From Bacillus xiamenensis (GTDB taxonomy: Bacteria; Bacillota; Bacilli; Bacillales; Bacillaceae), in the NCBI RefSeq assembly GCF_000300535.1, contig NZ_AMSH01000031.1, forward strand, positions 1-38,291: a stretch of 38,291 nt of DNA, read 5' to 3'. Position 1 is the stretch's first letter. Each line of letters opens with the position of its first letter. Positions 1-6,853 of this stretch are shown here, in pieces. The notes under the pieces were generated by a model. That model was not told where the DNA came from. It searched no databases and saw nothing but the letters and a program-made list of their open reading frames with translations. Position numbers and translations under genes: made by a program.

Positions 1-11
1 AAGTAAAGGTG

Positions 12-57
12 GGGTTTGTCTACGGTCTGAGCAGACTTAAACGAGTCTGCTTTTTTT
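12..57 (+). terminator. Intrinsic terminator of an upstream gene, preceded by GGGTTTGTCTAC
   Basis: The 12-mer GGGTTTGTCTAC (12-23) is followed by a hairpin with arms GCAGACT (31-37) and AGTCTGC (44-50) and then seven T. The gene it ends lies left of the window. The same arrangement occurs in inverted orientation at the far right end (38201-38241), so this is probably a dispersed 3'-end element rather than a chance hairpin. Confidence 0.75.
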
Positions 58-136
58 GTTTTGTGATGAGAATTTAAACGTGTTAAGGAGCTATTCGTGT
101 GTAAATAAGGCATCATGCTTTGTTTCTCAATTATTT

Positions 137-181
137 TTGCGGTTTCTTTTCGGTGATTCATAAATTCCAATATGTAATAAT
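137..181 (+). promoter_or_regulatory. SigA-type promoter with ComA-like half sites
   Basis: TTGCGG (137-142) and TTTCGG (148-153) precede a -35-like GTGATT (153-158). After a 17-bp spacer comes an extended -10, TGT-AATAAT (173-181). The block closely matches the one ahead of rap (1948-1992). TTGCGG is the half site of the ComA consensus, but the second element is not the usual inverted partner, so ComA control is inference. The roughly 240-nt leader from here to the gene at 423 holds no recognisable gene; a GGAGG followed by GTG at 314 opens only about 14 codons. Confidence 0.5.
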
Positions 182-422
182 AAATGTAATGTAAGTAAAT
201 ATATGTAATTAAGGGAGTTTCAGCTTTTAGATCAATTAATTATAGGTGATGAACTACGGAATAATCTTGACCCTTATCAAAAGAGCGGGGCAGACTCTAA
301 TGGAGGAAACCAGTGATATTGTCGAATATCCAAAAATGTATACTCATTCAAACTTGATACCATTATATTGAATTAAATGTATATGTATTTACTCTAAAAA
401 TGGATTAAAGGTGGTTTACATT

Positions 423-914
423 ATGAAAAAAAGCAATACATTATTACTGTCTTCAATATTTTTAGCTAGCACGATATTCCCTGCAACTGTTTCAGCAACG
501 AATATTGATAAAAATGAAACTGAATGGATAACGATTGCAGAGGATTCTGCCACTGATTCCGTATCACATTCAACTAACAAAACTTTGGCCAAAGCTGACT
601 ATGTTACGAATTGGAAACTAAGAAAAACTGGCGGATTGATTGGTGAAATATTTCAATGTAACTACAGCATGTTAACGACAGCGAAATCAAAAGGGAAAAT
701 TGATTATATTGAAGCAAAATCACGACTATATGGGGGAGATGGCGGACTTTCCAAAAGCAAAACCGATTCTGCGAAGAAATCTAACTATGCTAGAGCAAAT
801 GCTGCCGGTGGCGTAGACGGAGGTTGGGGATGTAAAGGCAAAGCAATCGGAAACTCATTATATAAAGATAGTGGTTATAAAACGGTTAGTCGCCAAAAGA
901 CTTTTAACATTTAA
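423..914 (+). CDS. Small secreted protein of unknown function
   Basis: Encodes 163 residues. The start is ATG at 423, with AAAGGTGG eight bases upstream; an in-frame GTG at 411 lies inside that ribosome site. Residues 1-25 form a signal peptide: two lysines, a hydrophobic stretch rich in Leu, Ser and Ile, and a VSA-like cleavage site. The mature part is about 138 residues, rich in Lys, Ser, Gly and Asn, with only two cysteines, in contexts FQCNYS and WGCKGK, which could form one disulfide. I do not recognise a family. A secreted antimicrobial or signalling protein is possible, since the next gene encodes a membrane-anchored protein starting within a few bases and the promoter resembles that of rap. 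Codon use is AT-rich, as in the whole left segment. Confidence 0.7.
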   Translation: MKKSNTLLLSSIFLASTIFPATVSATNIDKNETEWITIAEDSATDSVSHSTNKTLAKADYVTNWKLRKTGGLIGEIFQCNYSMLTTAKSKGKIDYIEAKSRLYGGDGGLSKSKTDSAKKSNYARANAAGGVDGGWGCKGKAIGNSLYKDSGYKTVSRQKTFNI

Positions 915-919
915 TAGTG

Positions 920-1852
920 ATGATGAGACGTAGAACAATTTTATTCATAACAACTATTATAGTATTACTAGTGACATTTATTTTATTTATCAGACAAGAA
1001 AAAATTTCTGATGATAAAGACTATAATGATGAAATGATGGATGTTACTGGTCCAGGAACGGATACCGTTTCATATGGTCTGTATGAACCCGAAGGAAAAC
1101 TGCTTGATACATTAGATATCGGATTCATTGAAAATAACCAGATGACCAAAGTCCTGTCCTTCTCACATTATATAGACGCAGATAGAAAGTACACGTTACT
1201 CTTACTAGCAAATTTTAAGCAGATAGAATTCTCGGCAGATGACCATAGACCAGCTAAATCATACACATTTAAGATGACTAAAGATCAGGTGATTACATTA
1301 CCAATCAAAGCTGCATTACCAAAAAAGGTTGGGGAAATCGCATTTGTGATCGTTCCTGAAGCAAAGTATCACTTGAAAGACAAAGATATAGATATAGCCA
1401 CAGGCTTACAAGAAAACTTTATTATGCGATATATCACAAAAAATGCCTCGTCTTACAAGATTGACAGTGAACAACCTCCAACATATAAAACGGATGAATT
1501 AACTGGAGAGGAAATTTTCATGGCTTCAGGCAAAATGTCAAATAAAGTGCTATATACTTCTAAAAGCCAAATGCCTGTCTATCTCCAAGTGGATAATTCG
1601 AGAGAAAAGAAAATGAATTATGCTTTAGTCGCATTTTCGGAACACGAACAACAAAAAATTGATGGGAAACATGTGCTGCATGTATCTGTAGAAAATGAAA
1701 AAACAAATGTTTATAAAATAAAATTGCCAAGAGTTGAAAAGGAGAAAAATTTTCAAGTAATCGCTTTTCCTGCACCTTTTGATCACAGTGCTACATTTGA
1801 AGAAGTGAATTTTAGAGGCTATTCTTCTATTAGAACGTTAATCCAACCATAA
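920..1852 (+). CDS. Membrane-anchored extracytoplasmic protein, unknown function
   Basis: Encodes about 310 residues. Start candidates are GTG 917, ATG 920 and ATG 923, directly after the stop of the secreted protein at 914. No good ribosome site is visible, so translation is probably coupled. Residues 1-5 are Met/Arg-rich and about 6-24 form one hydrophobic helix. The remaining roughly 285 residues are hydrophilic with no further membrane segment, so the protein is probably anchored by its N-terminus with the bulk outside. There is no lipobox and no recognisable domain. By position it may be an immunity, maturation or export partner of the secreted protein. It is followed by a terminator at 1918-1946. 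Confidence 0.65.
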   Translation: MMRRRTILFITTIIVLLVTFILFIRQEKISDDKDYNDEMMDVTGPGTDTVSYGLYEPEGKLLDTLDIGFIENNQMTKVLSFSHYIDADRKYTLLLLANFKQIEFSADDHRPAKSYTFKMTKDQVITLPIKAALPKKVGEIAFVIVPEAKYHLKDKDIDIATGLQENFIMRYITKNASSYKIDSEQPPTYKTDELTGEEIFMASGKMSNKVLYTSKSQMPVYLQVDNSREKKMNYALVAFSEHEQQKIDGKHVLHVSVENEKTNVYKIKLPRVEKEKNFQVIAFPAPFDHSATFEEVNFRGYSSIRTLIQP

Positions 1853-1917
1853 GAGGCAATTTTGTGTGGATGATTAATTATATTGATTGGGTTTACAGGG
1901 AACATTGTGTCGATGCG

Positions 1918-1950
1918 GCTCCTTTAAAGGAGCTCTTTTTGTTCTTTTTG
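1918..1950 (+). terminator. Terminator of the secreted-protein operon
   Basis: GCTCCTTTAAAGGAGC (1918-1933) is a perfect palindrome, followed by a T-rich run to about 1949. It ends the 423-1852 transcript just before the rap promoter. Confidence 0.75.
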
Positions 1951-1992
1951 CGGTATCTTTTCGGTGCTTTGTCAATCCCTGCATGTGATAAT
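1948..1992 (+). promoter_or_regulatory. rap promoter with ComA-like half sites
   Basis: TTGCGG (1948-1953) and TTTCGG (1959-1964) are followed by GTGCTT (1964-1969), a 17-bp spacer and an extended -10, TGT-GATAAT (1984-1992). The layout is base-for-base parallel to 137-181. Several rap genes of B. subtilis are ComA-activated, so the TTGCGG element is a plausible activator site, though it lacks the classical inverted partner. Confidence 0.55.
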
Positions 1993-2032
1993 AAATGTCA
2001 TATAAGGGAATTGAGTGGAAGGGGATTAAGTG

Positions 2033-3151
2033 ATGGAGAAAGTTCTTTCTTCACATGTCGGTGTGAAAATAAATGAATGGTATAAGATGATTCGGCAATT
2101 TAGTGTTCCAGATGCAGAGATTTTGAAAGCTGAGGTAGAACAGGAAATTGAACGAATGGAAGAAGATCAGGATTTACTCATTTACTATCAATTGATGTGC
2201 TTTCGCCACCAGCTTATGCTTGATTATATTAAACCCTCAGAGAAGCGATCTTTATCCATTGCAGACCTAGTCGATAAAATTGAAAATTCAAATCATCAAC
2301 TTTCTGGAATGTTGCAATACTATAATGCTTTCTTTAGGGGCATGTATGATTTCAGCAGGAAAGAGTACGTACAGGCTATTCAATATTACAAGATCGCTGA
2401 AAAGCAACTTGCACTGGTAGTAGACGATATTGAGCAAGCAGAGTTTCATTTCAAAGTGGCCGAAGCATACTACATTATGAAACAAACGCATGTGTCAATG
2501 CATCATATTATGAAGGCCTTAGACATCTATAAGCAGCATGAGCAATATAAAGTTCGCCAAATTCAATGCTTAATTGTGATTGCAGGGAATTATGATGATT
2601 TCAAGCGATATGAAAAATCATTAGAGCATCTAAATACAGCTTATTCTATAGCTGAAGAGCTAGCCGATAACATGTTAATTGCCAAAATACTCTTAAACAT
2701 AGGAAATACATATGATCGACAACAAGAGTACGCTGAAGCAATCAAACACTACAGAGAAGTGTTAGACATTATTGCATCACAAAATACTGAGATAAAACCA
2801 ATCACTTTATTTAGCTTGAGTTGGTCGTTATACAAGTCTAGTCAGCCTGCTGAAGCAGCTTCGCTCGTGGAAGATGGTCTTATGTGCTCCTTAGAGGCAA
2901 ATGATTGGCTGTGTGTGATGTTATTTAAAGCTTTAAAAGCGATTTACATAGATTCTAATGAGGAAGTTATTCAAGAAGTGCTGGATGCTTTTGAAGAAAA
3001 GAAGCTATATGTCTATGTCGAGGCATTTGCTCAAAGTATAGGATTATATTATGAAAAAAAGGGGGACTTTGAAAAAGCTGCCGAATATTATAGAAAGGCC
3101 CTTAAAGTTCAAAATGATATTCAAAAAGGAGAGTGTCTGTATGATTATTAA
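2033..3151 (+). CDS. rap: Rap-family response regulator aspartate phosphatase
   Basis: Encodes 372 residues, the normal Rap length. The start is ATG 2033, with GGAAGGGG eight bases upstream; an in-frame GTG sits directly before it. Rap proteins dephosphorylate Spo0F or sequester ComA in the cytoplasm and are inhibited by a re-imported Phr peptide. The N-terminal helical domain (about 1-70) carries the family pattern VGVKINEWY and MEEDQDLLIYY; Gln46 in that block probably corresponds to the catalytic Gln described for RapH. Tetratricopeptide repeats fill about 95-370, with repeat-like YYNAFFRG, FHFKVAEAYY, ILLNIGNTYD and AAEYYRKAL segments. The phr gene overlaps its last codons. Which response regulator it targets cannot be read from the sequence, but the peptide suggests a RapH-like pair. 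Confidence 0.93.
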   Translation: MEKVLSSHVGVKINEWYKMIRQFSVPDAEILKAEVEQEIERMEEDQDLLIYYQLMCFRHQLMLDYIKPSEKRSLSIADLVDKIENSNHQLSGMLQYYNAFFRGMYDFSRKEYVQAIQYYKIAEKQLALVVDDIEQAEFHFKVAEAYYIMKQTHVSMHHIMKALDIYKQHEQYKVRQIQCLIVIAGNYDDFKRYEKSLEHLNTAYSIAEELADNMLIAKILLNIGNTYDRQQEYAEAIKHYREVLDIIASQNTEIKPITLFSLSWSLYKSSQPAEAASLVEDGLMCSLEANDWLCVMLFKALKAIYIDSNEEVIQEVLDAFEEKKLYVYVEAFAQSIGLYYEKKGDFEKAAEYYRKALKVQNDIQKGECLYDY

Positions 3152-3317
3152 AAGATTACTAGTGATTGTATCCATTTTATTATTGAGTGTTTCAACAGCA
3201 GAAACATTGGACATCATTGAAACAAAATCAATTCGAAATACAACAATGGAAGAACATCAAAAAATTGATCGAAATACGACGATGATCGATCGAAACACAA
3301 CATCTCAAAATATATAG
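3141..3317 (+). CDS. phr: Phr pheromone precursor with repeated RNTT peptides
   Basis: Encodes 58 residues. The start is ATG 3141, with AAAGGAGA eight bases upstream, and it overlaps the last 11 bases of rap, the usual rap-phr arrangement. Residues 1-20 form an export signal (MIIKRLLVIV then hydrophobic residues to STA). The C-terminal half carries three similar units: SIRNTT (30-35), IDRNTT (42-47) and IDRNTT (49-54). Mature Phr peptides are 5-6 residues, and B. subtilis PhrH is TDRNTT (recalled), so DRNTT is almost certainly the signal. Having two exact copies and one variant in one precursor, with four more residues after the last copy, is unusual. Confidence 0.88.
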   Translation: MIIKRLLVIVSILLLSVSTAETLDIIETKSIRNTTMEEHQKIDRNTTMIDRNTTSQNI

Positions 3318-3322
3318 ACAAA

Positions 3323-3348
3323 ACAGACCTTAAGGGGTCTGTTTTTTT
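3323..3348 (+). terminator. rap-phr terminator
   Basis: Arms ACAGACC (3323-3329) and GGTCTGT (3336-3342) are followed by a run of T to 3348, five bases after the phr stop. Confidence 0.85.
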
Positions 3349-3352
3349 ATGG

Positions 3353-3493
3353 AGACGGATTTTTGGTCGCCAGAATGTGGTTAATGATGAAAGGTTTGGA
3401 GGCTTACATTCTAGTCATATGTTAATTGATCATCAACAATACGATACTAATGTCATTGATTGGTCCGAGGTAGGAATTGGTGAGATGCTTTAA
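3353..3493 (+). pseudogene. Relic of a phosphotransferase gene (APH / macrolide 2'-phosphotransferase type)
   Basis: One frame reads about 46 codons to TAA at 3491-3493, with no start codon or ribosome site. It contains GGLHSSHMLID and, later, NVIDWSEVGIGEML. These match the order and spacing of the aminoglycoside-phosphotransferase fold motifs HGDLHPGHILID and IDWxEAxxGD. The catalytic HGD has become FGG, so the fragment would be inactive even in context. Only the core motif region survives. Similarity was judged by eye. Confidence 0.45.
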
Positions 3494-3616
3494 TTCATGA
3501 AAAAAGTCCTTCGTTTGTCATTTTCTTTTGTAAAACTCCACTATAGCTCATTCAAAAAATTTCGATGAGAATAGACTGTACGGAATAGAAAAAATTAAAA
3601 AGAAGGAGGCATTTTC

Positions 3617-3925
3617 TTGGGAAATATCACACAGGATTTATCGGCTCTTGGTTTAAACATCTCGCAAAGTGTAGGTTTTGGACGTAACCAATCATCAAAC
3701 CCTACTGCAAATTCATCAAAATTTAATAGGCTTTTTGCCGGACTTACACCAGGTACCGCTCTCGATATCGTTGGTGATTCAGGTTATTTGTATGGACCGG
3801 GTAGTTTTGTCACTTATGACCAAACGGCGGGCATTGTATTTTTTAATGACCCAACTTCGGCTGGAGGTACTGCAACTAGTCTAATAGATGTGAACAAAAT
3901 TGAAAGTGTAACATTCACTAGTTAA
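3617..3925 (+). CDS. Small hypothetical protein
   Basis: Encodes 102 residues. The start is TTG 3617, with an excellent AAGGAGG (3603-3609) seven bases upstream; no other start fits the frame. The N-terminal 35 residues are polar and rich in Asn, Ser and Gly. The rest (LTPGTALDIVGDSGYLYGPG and onward) alternates hydrophobic and Gly/Thr residues, suggesting a small beta-sheet domain. There is no signal peptide, membrane helix or cysteine. I do not recognise the family. It stands alone in the accessory segment, between a phosphotransferase relic and a terminator at 4043. Confidence 0.65.
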   Translation: MGNITQDLSALGLNISQSVGFGRNQSSNPTANSSKFNRLFAGLTPGTALDIVGDSGYLYGPGSFVTYDQTAGIVFFNDPTSAGGTATSLIDVNKIESVTFTS

Positions 3926-4042
3926 ATATAAAAGACATTCGGTCATGTGTGGATGATTGCCACGGTCATCATCAATTGTTGCAATGAAGCTGCAACACCC
4001 TATTTATTTGAGCATGTACAGAACATGTTATCATCATTGAAG

Positions 4043-4081
4043 AAAAAACATCATTCAGCCTTTTACTGAGTGATGTTTTTT
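4043..4081 (+). terminator. Intrinsic terminator, possibly bidirectional
   Basis: AAAAAACATCATTCAG (4043-4058) pairs with CTGAGTGATGTTTTTT (4066-4081) with one mismatch. A and T runs flank both sides, so it could work on either strand. It would end the gene at 3617. Confidence 0.7.
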
Positions 4082-4265
4082 CTTCTATTAATAAACAGTT
4101 TAAAAAACATGGGGTTAAGTGTTTTTTACTAAAAGAACAGACTGTTGTCAGTAGAATCAAAGCTTGATACCGTTTCTTCTTCATCACTTCATTCATCAGA
4201 ATGTCCCCATGCTGTACTTTGACCAGATCAATTTGTAAATGAAGGGTCATGATAGGGGGAGTATT

Positions 4266-4415
4266 GTGTTATTTATCAAAGGTATCGAGATCACTTTCTT
4301 AGATTTTACTGTTCTAATAGATGTAGGTAATGGCTGGGAGACTGCTTTTAGTATCATTGATGCGATAATCATTTTACTCATAACGGGCAGTCTTCCCATT
4401 TTCTTTGACATATAA
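4266..4415 (+). CDS. Possible small membrane protein
   Basis: A frame of 49 codons from GTG 4266, with AGGGGGAG four to five bases upstream. Residues about 26-49 are strongly hydrophobic and could form one helix (AFSIIDAIIILLITG). There is no recognisable family, and the spacing of the ribosome site is short. It may be decayed sequence rather than a gene. Confidence 0.22.
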   Translation: MLFIKGIEITFLDFTVLIDVGNGWETAFSIIDAIIILLITGSLPIFFDI

Positions 4416-4544
4416 AATGAACTGCTGATAAGGGTTATCCAGTCATTGCGGTTGAATGTTTTTCTCAAAAATGAATAAAGATAGACTAGACGCGAATGTG
4501 AACATTGATATCAGAATCACTTATGATATGAGGAGGAGCAATTA

Positions 4545-5726
4545 ATGAAAAATCTCTGCCGGGAAGTCTGGATTGAAGTCAATCTTGACGCAATAAAAAG
4601 AAATATTGAAGCGATTCAAGCGCATATTCCAAGAAAAAGTAAGATTATGGCTGTAGTTAAAGCGAATGCCTATGGGCATGGTTCAGTGGAGGTAGCTCGC
4701 CAAGCATTGGAAAGTGGTGCGACAGAGCTGGCTGTGGCCAGTTTGGAAGAAGGAATTGTATTGCGAAGAGCGAAAGTTGAAGCCCCTATTCTCGTCCTTG
4801 GATTTACACCACTAGACTGTGTGAAAAAAGCTGCGGCCTGGAAAATTGATTTATCCGGTCTTCGTGCTGACTGGATCAAACAAGCAAATGAGATCTTAGA
4901 GGAAGAAGAAAGTCAGAATCAGCTTGGAATTCATGTCAATGTCGACACAGGGATGGGGCGACTAGGTGTACGAACGAAGGAAGAGCTTTTGGCCGTCGTG
5001 GAGGCGCTTGAAAAGAGTGAAAAGCTCAGATGGGATGGAATCTTTACACATTTCTCCAGTGCAGATGAGCCTGACCCCGATTTTACGTTGCTTCAGCATA
5101 GCATATTCATTGATTTTCTTCGGTTCTTGAAAAAACAAGGAATCACGCTGCCGACCGTACATATGAACAATACCGCTGCTGCTATTGCGTTTCCTGAATT
5201 TAGCGCCGATATGATCCGGCTTGGAATCGGACTTTATGGACTTTATCCCTCGACGTATATCCAAAGCTTAGACGCTGTTCAATTGGAGCCGGCTCTAAGC
5301 TTAAAGGCGAGAATTGCTTTCGTGAAGGAAATGGTCACAGAGCCTCGAACGGTCAGCTATGGCGCTACCTATGTGGCAAAGCCTGATGAAGTGATTGCGA
5401 CGATACCAATTGGCTACGCAGATGGATACTCACGTGCTTTATCGAACCGAGGATTTATGCTTTTCTGCGGAGAACGAGTGCCGATTGCGGGCCGAGTCAC
5501 AATGGATATGACCATGATCAGTTTAGGCGACATGAAGGCAAAGCAGGGAGAGGAAGTCGTCATTTACGGCCGTCAAAAAGGCGGAGAAATTTCTGTCGAT
5601 GAAATTGCCGAAATGCTCAATACGATTAACTATGAAGTCGTCGCCACATTAAGCCGCCGCGTTCCAAGGTTTTACCGCCGAGGTGGACAGATGATTAAAA
5701 TATCGACACCGGTGATGTATGTGTGA
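4545..5726 (+). CDS. alr: Alanine racemase (PLP-dependent)
   Basis: Encodes 393 residues, the full family length, and interconverts L- and D-alanine for peptidoglycan. The start is ATG 4545 after GAGGAGGAG. The PLP lysine is K39 in MAVVKANAYGHG. The second catalytic base is Tyr272 in VSYGATY, and IPIGYADGYSR is also conserved. It stands alone rather than beside the ydcC-type lipoprotein and ndoA toxin-antitoxin genes that accompany the primary alr (alrA) of B. subtilis, so it is probably the second, AlrB/YncD-like racemase. A stem-loop at 5768-5799 follows. Confidence 0.93.
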   Translation: MKNLCREVWIEVNLDAIKRNIEAIQAHIPRKSKIMAVVKANAYGHGSVEVARQALESGATELAVASLEEGIVLRRAKVEAPILVLGFTPLDCVKKAAAWKIDLSGLRADWIKQANEILEEEESQNQLGIHVNVDTGMGRLGVRTKEELLAVVEALEKSEKLRWDGIFTHFSSADEPDPDFTLLQHSIFIDFLRFLKKQGITLPTVHMNNTAAAIAFPEFSADMIRLGIGLYGLYPSTYIQSLDAVQLEPALSLKARIAFVKEMVTEPRTVSYGATYVAKPDEVIATIPIGYADGYSRALSNRGFMLFCGERVPIAGRVTMDMTMISLGDMKAKQGEEVVIYGRQKGGEISVDEIAEMLNTINYEVVATLSRRVPRFYRRGGQMIKISTPVMYV

Positions 5727-5767
5727 AGCCCATTTGTTTCTAAAAGCGGACAGCAAATGAAAATCCG

Positions 5768-5799
5768 ATTAGCCCCCTTTACATGGCAAGGGGGCTAAT
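5768..5799. terminator. Stem-loop between convergent alr and the dehydrogenase fragment
   Basis: ATTAGCCCCCTT (5768-5779) pairs perfectly with AAGGGGGCTAAT (5788-5799). No strong T run follows on either strand, so termination efficiency is uncertain; the position between convergent genes supports the role. Confidence 0.55.
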
Positions 5800-5823
5800 G
5801 AGTTTAAGTTCTACTTTCACGGC

Positions 5824-6456
5824 TTAAGCTCGATACTCTTTATCTAAAATAAGGATTGGTTTAATCGTTGAGCCATTTTTAGAATCTTCAAAGGCTTGTT
5901 CAATATCTTCTAATTCATAGAATTTTGCTAGTTTCTCAACTGGGAATTGTCCGTTTTTGAAGAATTTCACTAGTTTAGGAATGAATAATTGGGGAACGGC
6001 ATCTCCTTCTATCACTCCTTTTAATGTGAGAGCATTGAGCATGAGATCATTTGTCACATTAAATGTTAAATCCCGTTTACCTACTGCTACTGTTGCACAA
6101 GTCCCTTTGACACGCAGGCAATGAAGGGCAGCTAGCGTGACTTCGGGTACACCAGTTGTTTCAAATGAGTAATGTGCCCCTTTACCTTCCGTTATTTCCT
6201 TCACTTTTTCAGCTGGATTCTCATGTTTACTGTTGATGACATGTGTTGCACCTAATTCTTTTGCTAACTCAAGGCGGCTATCATGGATATCAACGGCAAT
6301 AATTGGATCACAGCCTGTGATTTTTGCTGCCATTAACCCACTTAACCCAACAGCGCCTGTACCAAACACAACAAAGCTTGTACCTGGTGCTGGAGCAAGT
6401 GAATTTAAGACAGTACCGCTCCCGGTCATCAAACCGCAGCCGAAGGGGCCTAAATA
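5824..6456 (-). pseudogene. 5'-truncated zinc-type alcohol dehydrogenase
   Basis: Only the C-terminal part of a medium-chain alcohol dehydrogenase remains. The frame is open from about 6453 leftwards, entering at LGPFGCGLMTGSGTVLN, the hinge just before the NAD-binding domain. It continues with the Rossmann motif VVFGTGAVGLSG and an acidic strand end IIAVDIHD. The whole N-terminal catalytic domain (about 165 residues with the zinc ligands) is missing, and no ribosome site is present. Homology stops within a few bases of the ATG of the plus-strand ORF at 6457, which marks a recombination breakpoint. The full-length relative resembles aryl-alcohol dehydrogenases of about 370 residues. Confidence 0.75.
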
Positions 6457-6621
6457 ATGAAAGAGATCAATGATTTTCTAAATTGGTACAAAGAAAGAAG
6501 CTTTGGAATCGGCATGAACTTTTATGAGATCAATGATGAACACAATAAAGGACCTTTCACAAGTAAGAAAGACTATGTGGTGTACCAAAATATTTTAATG
6601 TTTGATATCAAGCAATACTGA
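6457..6621 (+). CDS. Orphan 54-residue ORF at a recombination junction
   Basis: ATG 6457 to TGA 6619-6621, ending in MFDIKQY. AAGGGG lies eight bases upstream, but those bases are also part of the truncated dehydrogenase on the other strand. The peptide is hydrophilic and rich in aromatic residues, without a signal or membrane helix. It reads like the C-terminal tail of a longer protein, perhaps an immunity-type protein, but I recognise no family. A terminator follows at 6638, as expected for a real gene 3' end. Confidence 0.4.
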   Translation: MKEINDFLNWYKERSFGIGMNFYEINDEHNKGPFTSKKDYVVYQNILMFDIKQY

Positions 6622-6637
6622 TAGTGATAAATTGTAA

Positions 6638-6667
6638 AGCTGCTGATCATAGATCAGTAGCTTTTTA
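6638..6667 (+). terminator. Terminator after the orphan ORF
   Basis: AGCTGCTGATC (6638-6648) pairs with GATCAGTAGCT (6652-6662) with a G-T wobble, followed by TTTT. Confidence 0.7.
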
Positions 6668-6735
6668 TATTTTCACTTAATTGTTAAATTTAGGATGAAT
6701 GTCATAAAAAACAAGATATTTTTTTGAAAATCTGC

Positions 6736-6762
6736 TAAACATCCCATAACTACGTCCGATAA
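6736..6762 (+). promoter_or_regulatory. SigD promoter of the first flagellin gene
   Basis: TAAA (6736-6739), a 15-bp spacer and TCCGATAA (6755-6762) differ from the SigD consensus TAAA-N15-GCCGATAA by one base. Confidence 0.88.
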
Positions 6763-6806
6763 TAGAATTGTCAGGGTTGATAAGCCCTAGAATAAAGGAC
6801 TTTTTT

Positions 6807-6844
6807 CAGACAAGGACGTCTGTCAGGTCCCACATACATGGAGG
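6807..6844 (+). promoter_or_regulatory. Predicted CsrA-binding leader of the first flagellin mRNA
   Basis: CAGAC (6807-6811) pairs with GTCTG (6818-6822) and presents AAGGAC in the loop. A second GGA lies in ATGGAGG (6838-6844), which is the ribosome site. CsrA binds ANGGA in loops and over the ribosome site of B. subtilis hag, with FliW as antagonist. The layout fits that mechanism; CsrA and FliW are not in this window. Confidence 0.65.
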
Positions 6845-6853
6845 TAATAGGAA

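Larger units (their letters stand above)
3926..4544. other. About 620 bp without a confidently called gene
   Basis: This gap holds a bidirectional-looking terminator (4043-4081) and fragments of open frame on both strands. The plus strand reads about 50 codons around 4012-4166 without a convincing start. On the minus strand a 92-codon frame crosses the terminator. No frame resembles a family I know. The pattern fits decayed sequence. A short membrane ORF at 4266 is listed separately. Confidence 0.5.

Noticed and set aside
1864..2076. A 70-codon plus-strand frame between the secreted-protein operon and rap
   Set aside because: It spans a terminator and the rap promoter and runs into rap in another frame.
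3972..4250. A 92-codon minus-strand frame in the AT-rich gap
   Set aside because: It runs through the strong terminator at 4043-4081, starts without a ribosome site and has no recognisable similarity.
4247..4468. A 73-codon minus-strand frame upstream of alr
   Set aside because: It starts with TTG and has no ribosome site; composition does not look coding.
5824..6432. A complete 202-residue oxidoreductase
   Set aside because: The frame enters mid-domain at the hinge of a zinc alcohol dehydrogenase; the catalytic domain and a ribosome site are absent.
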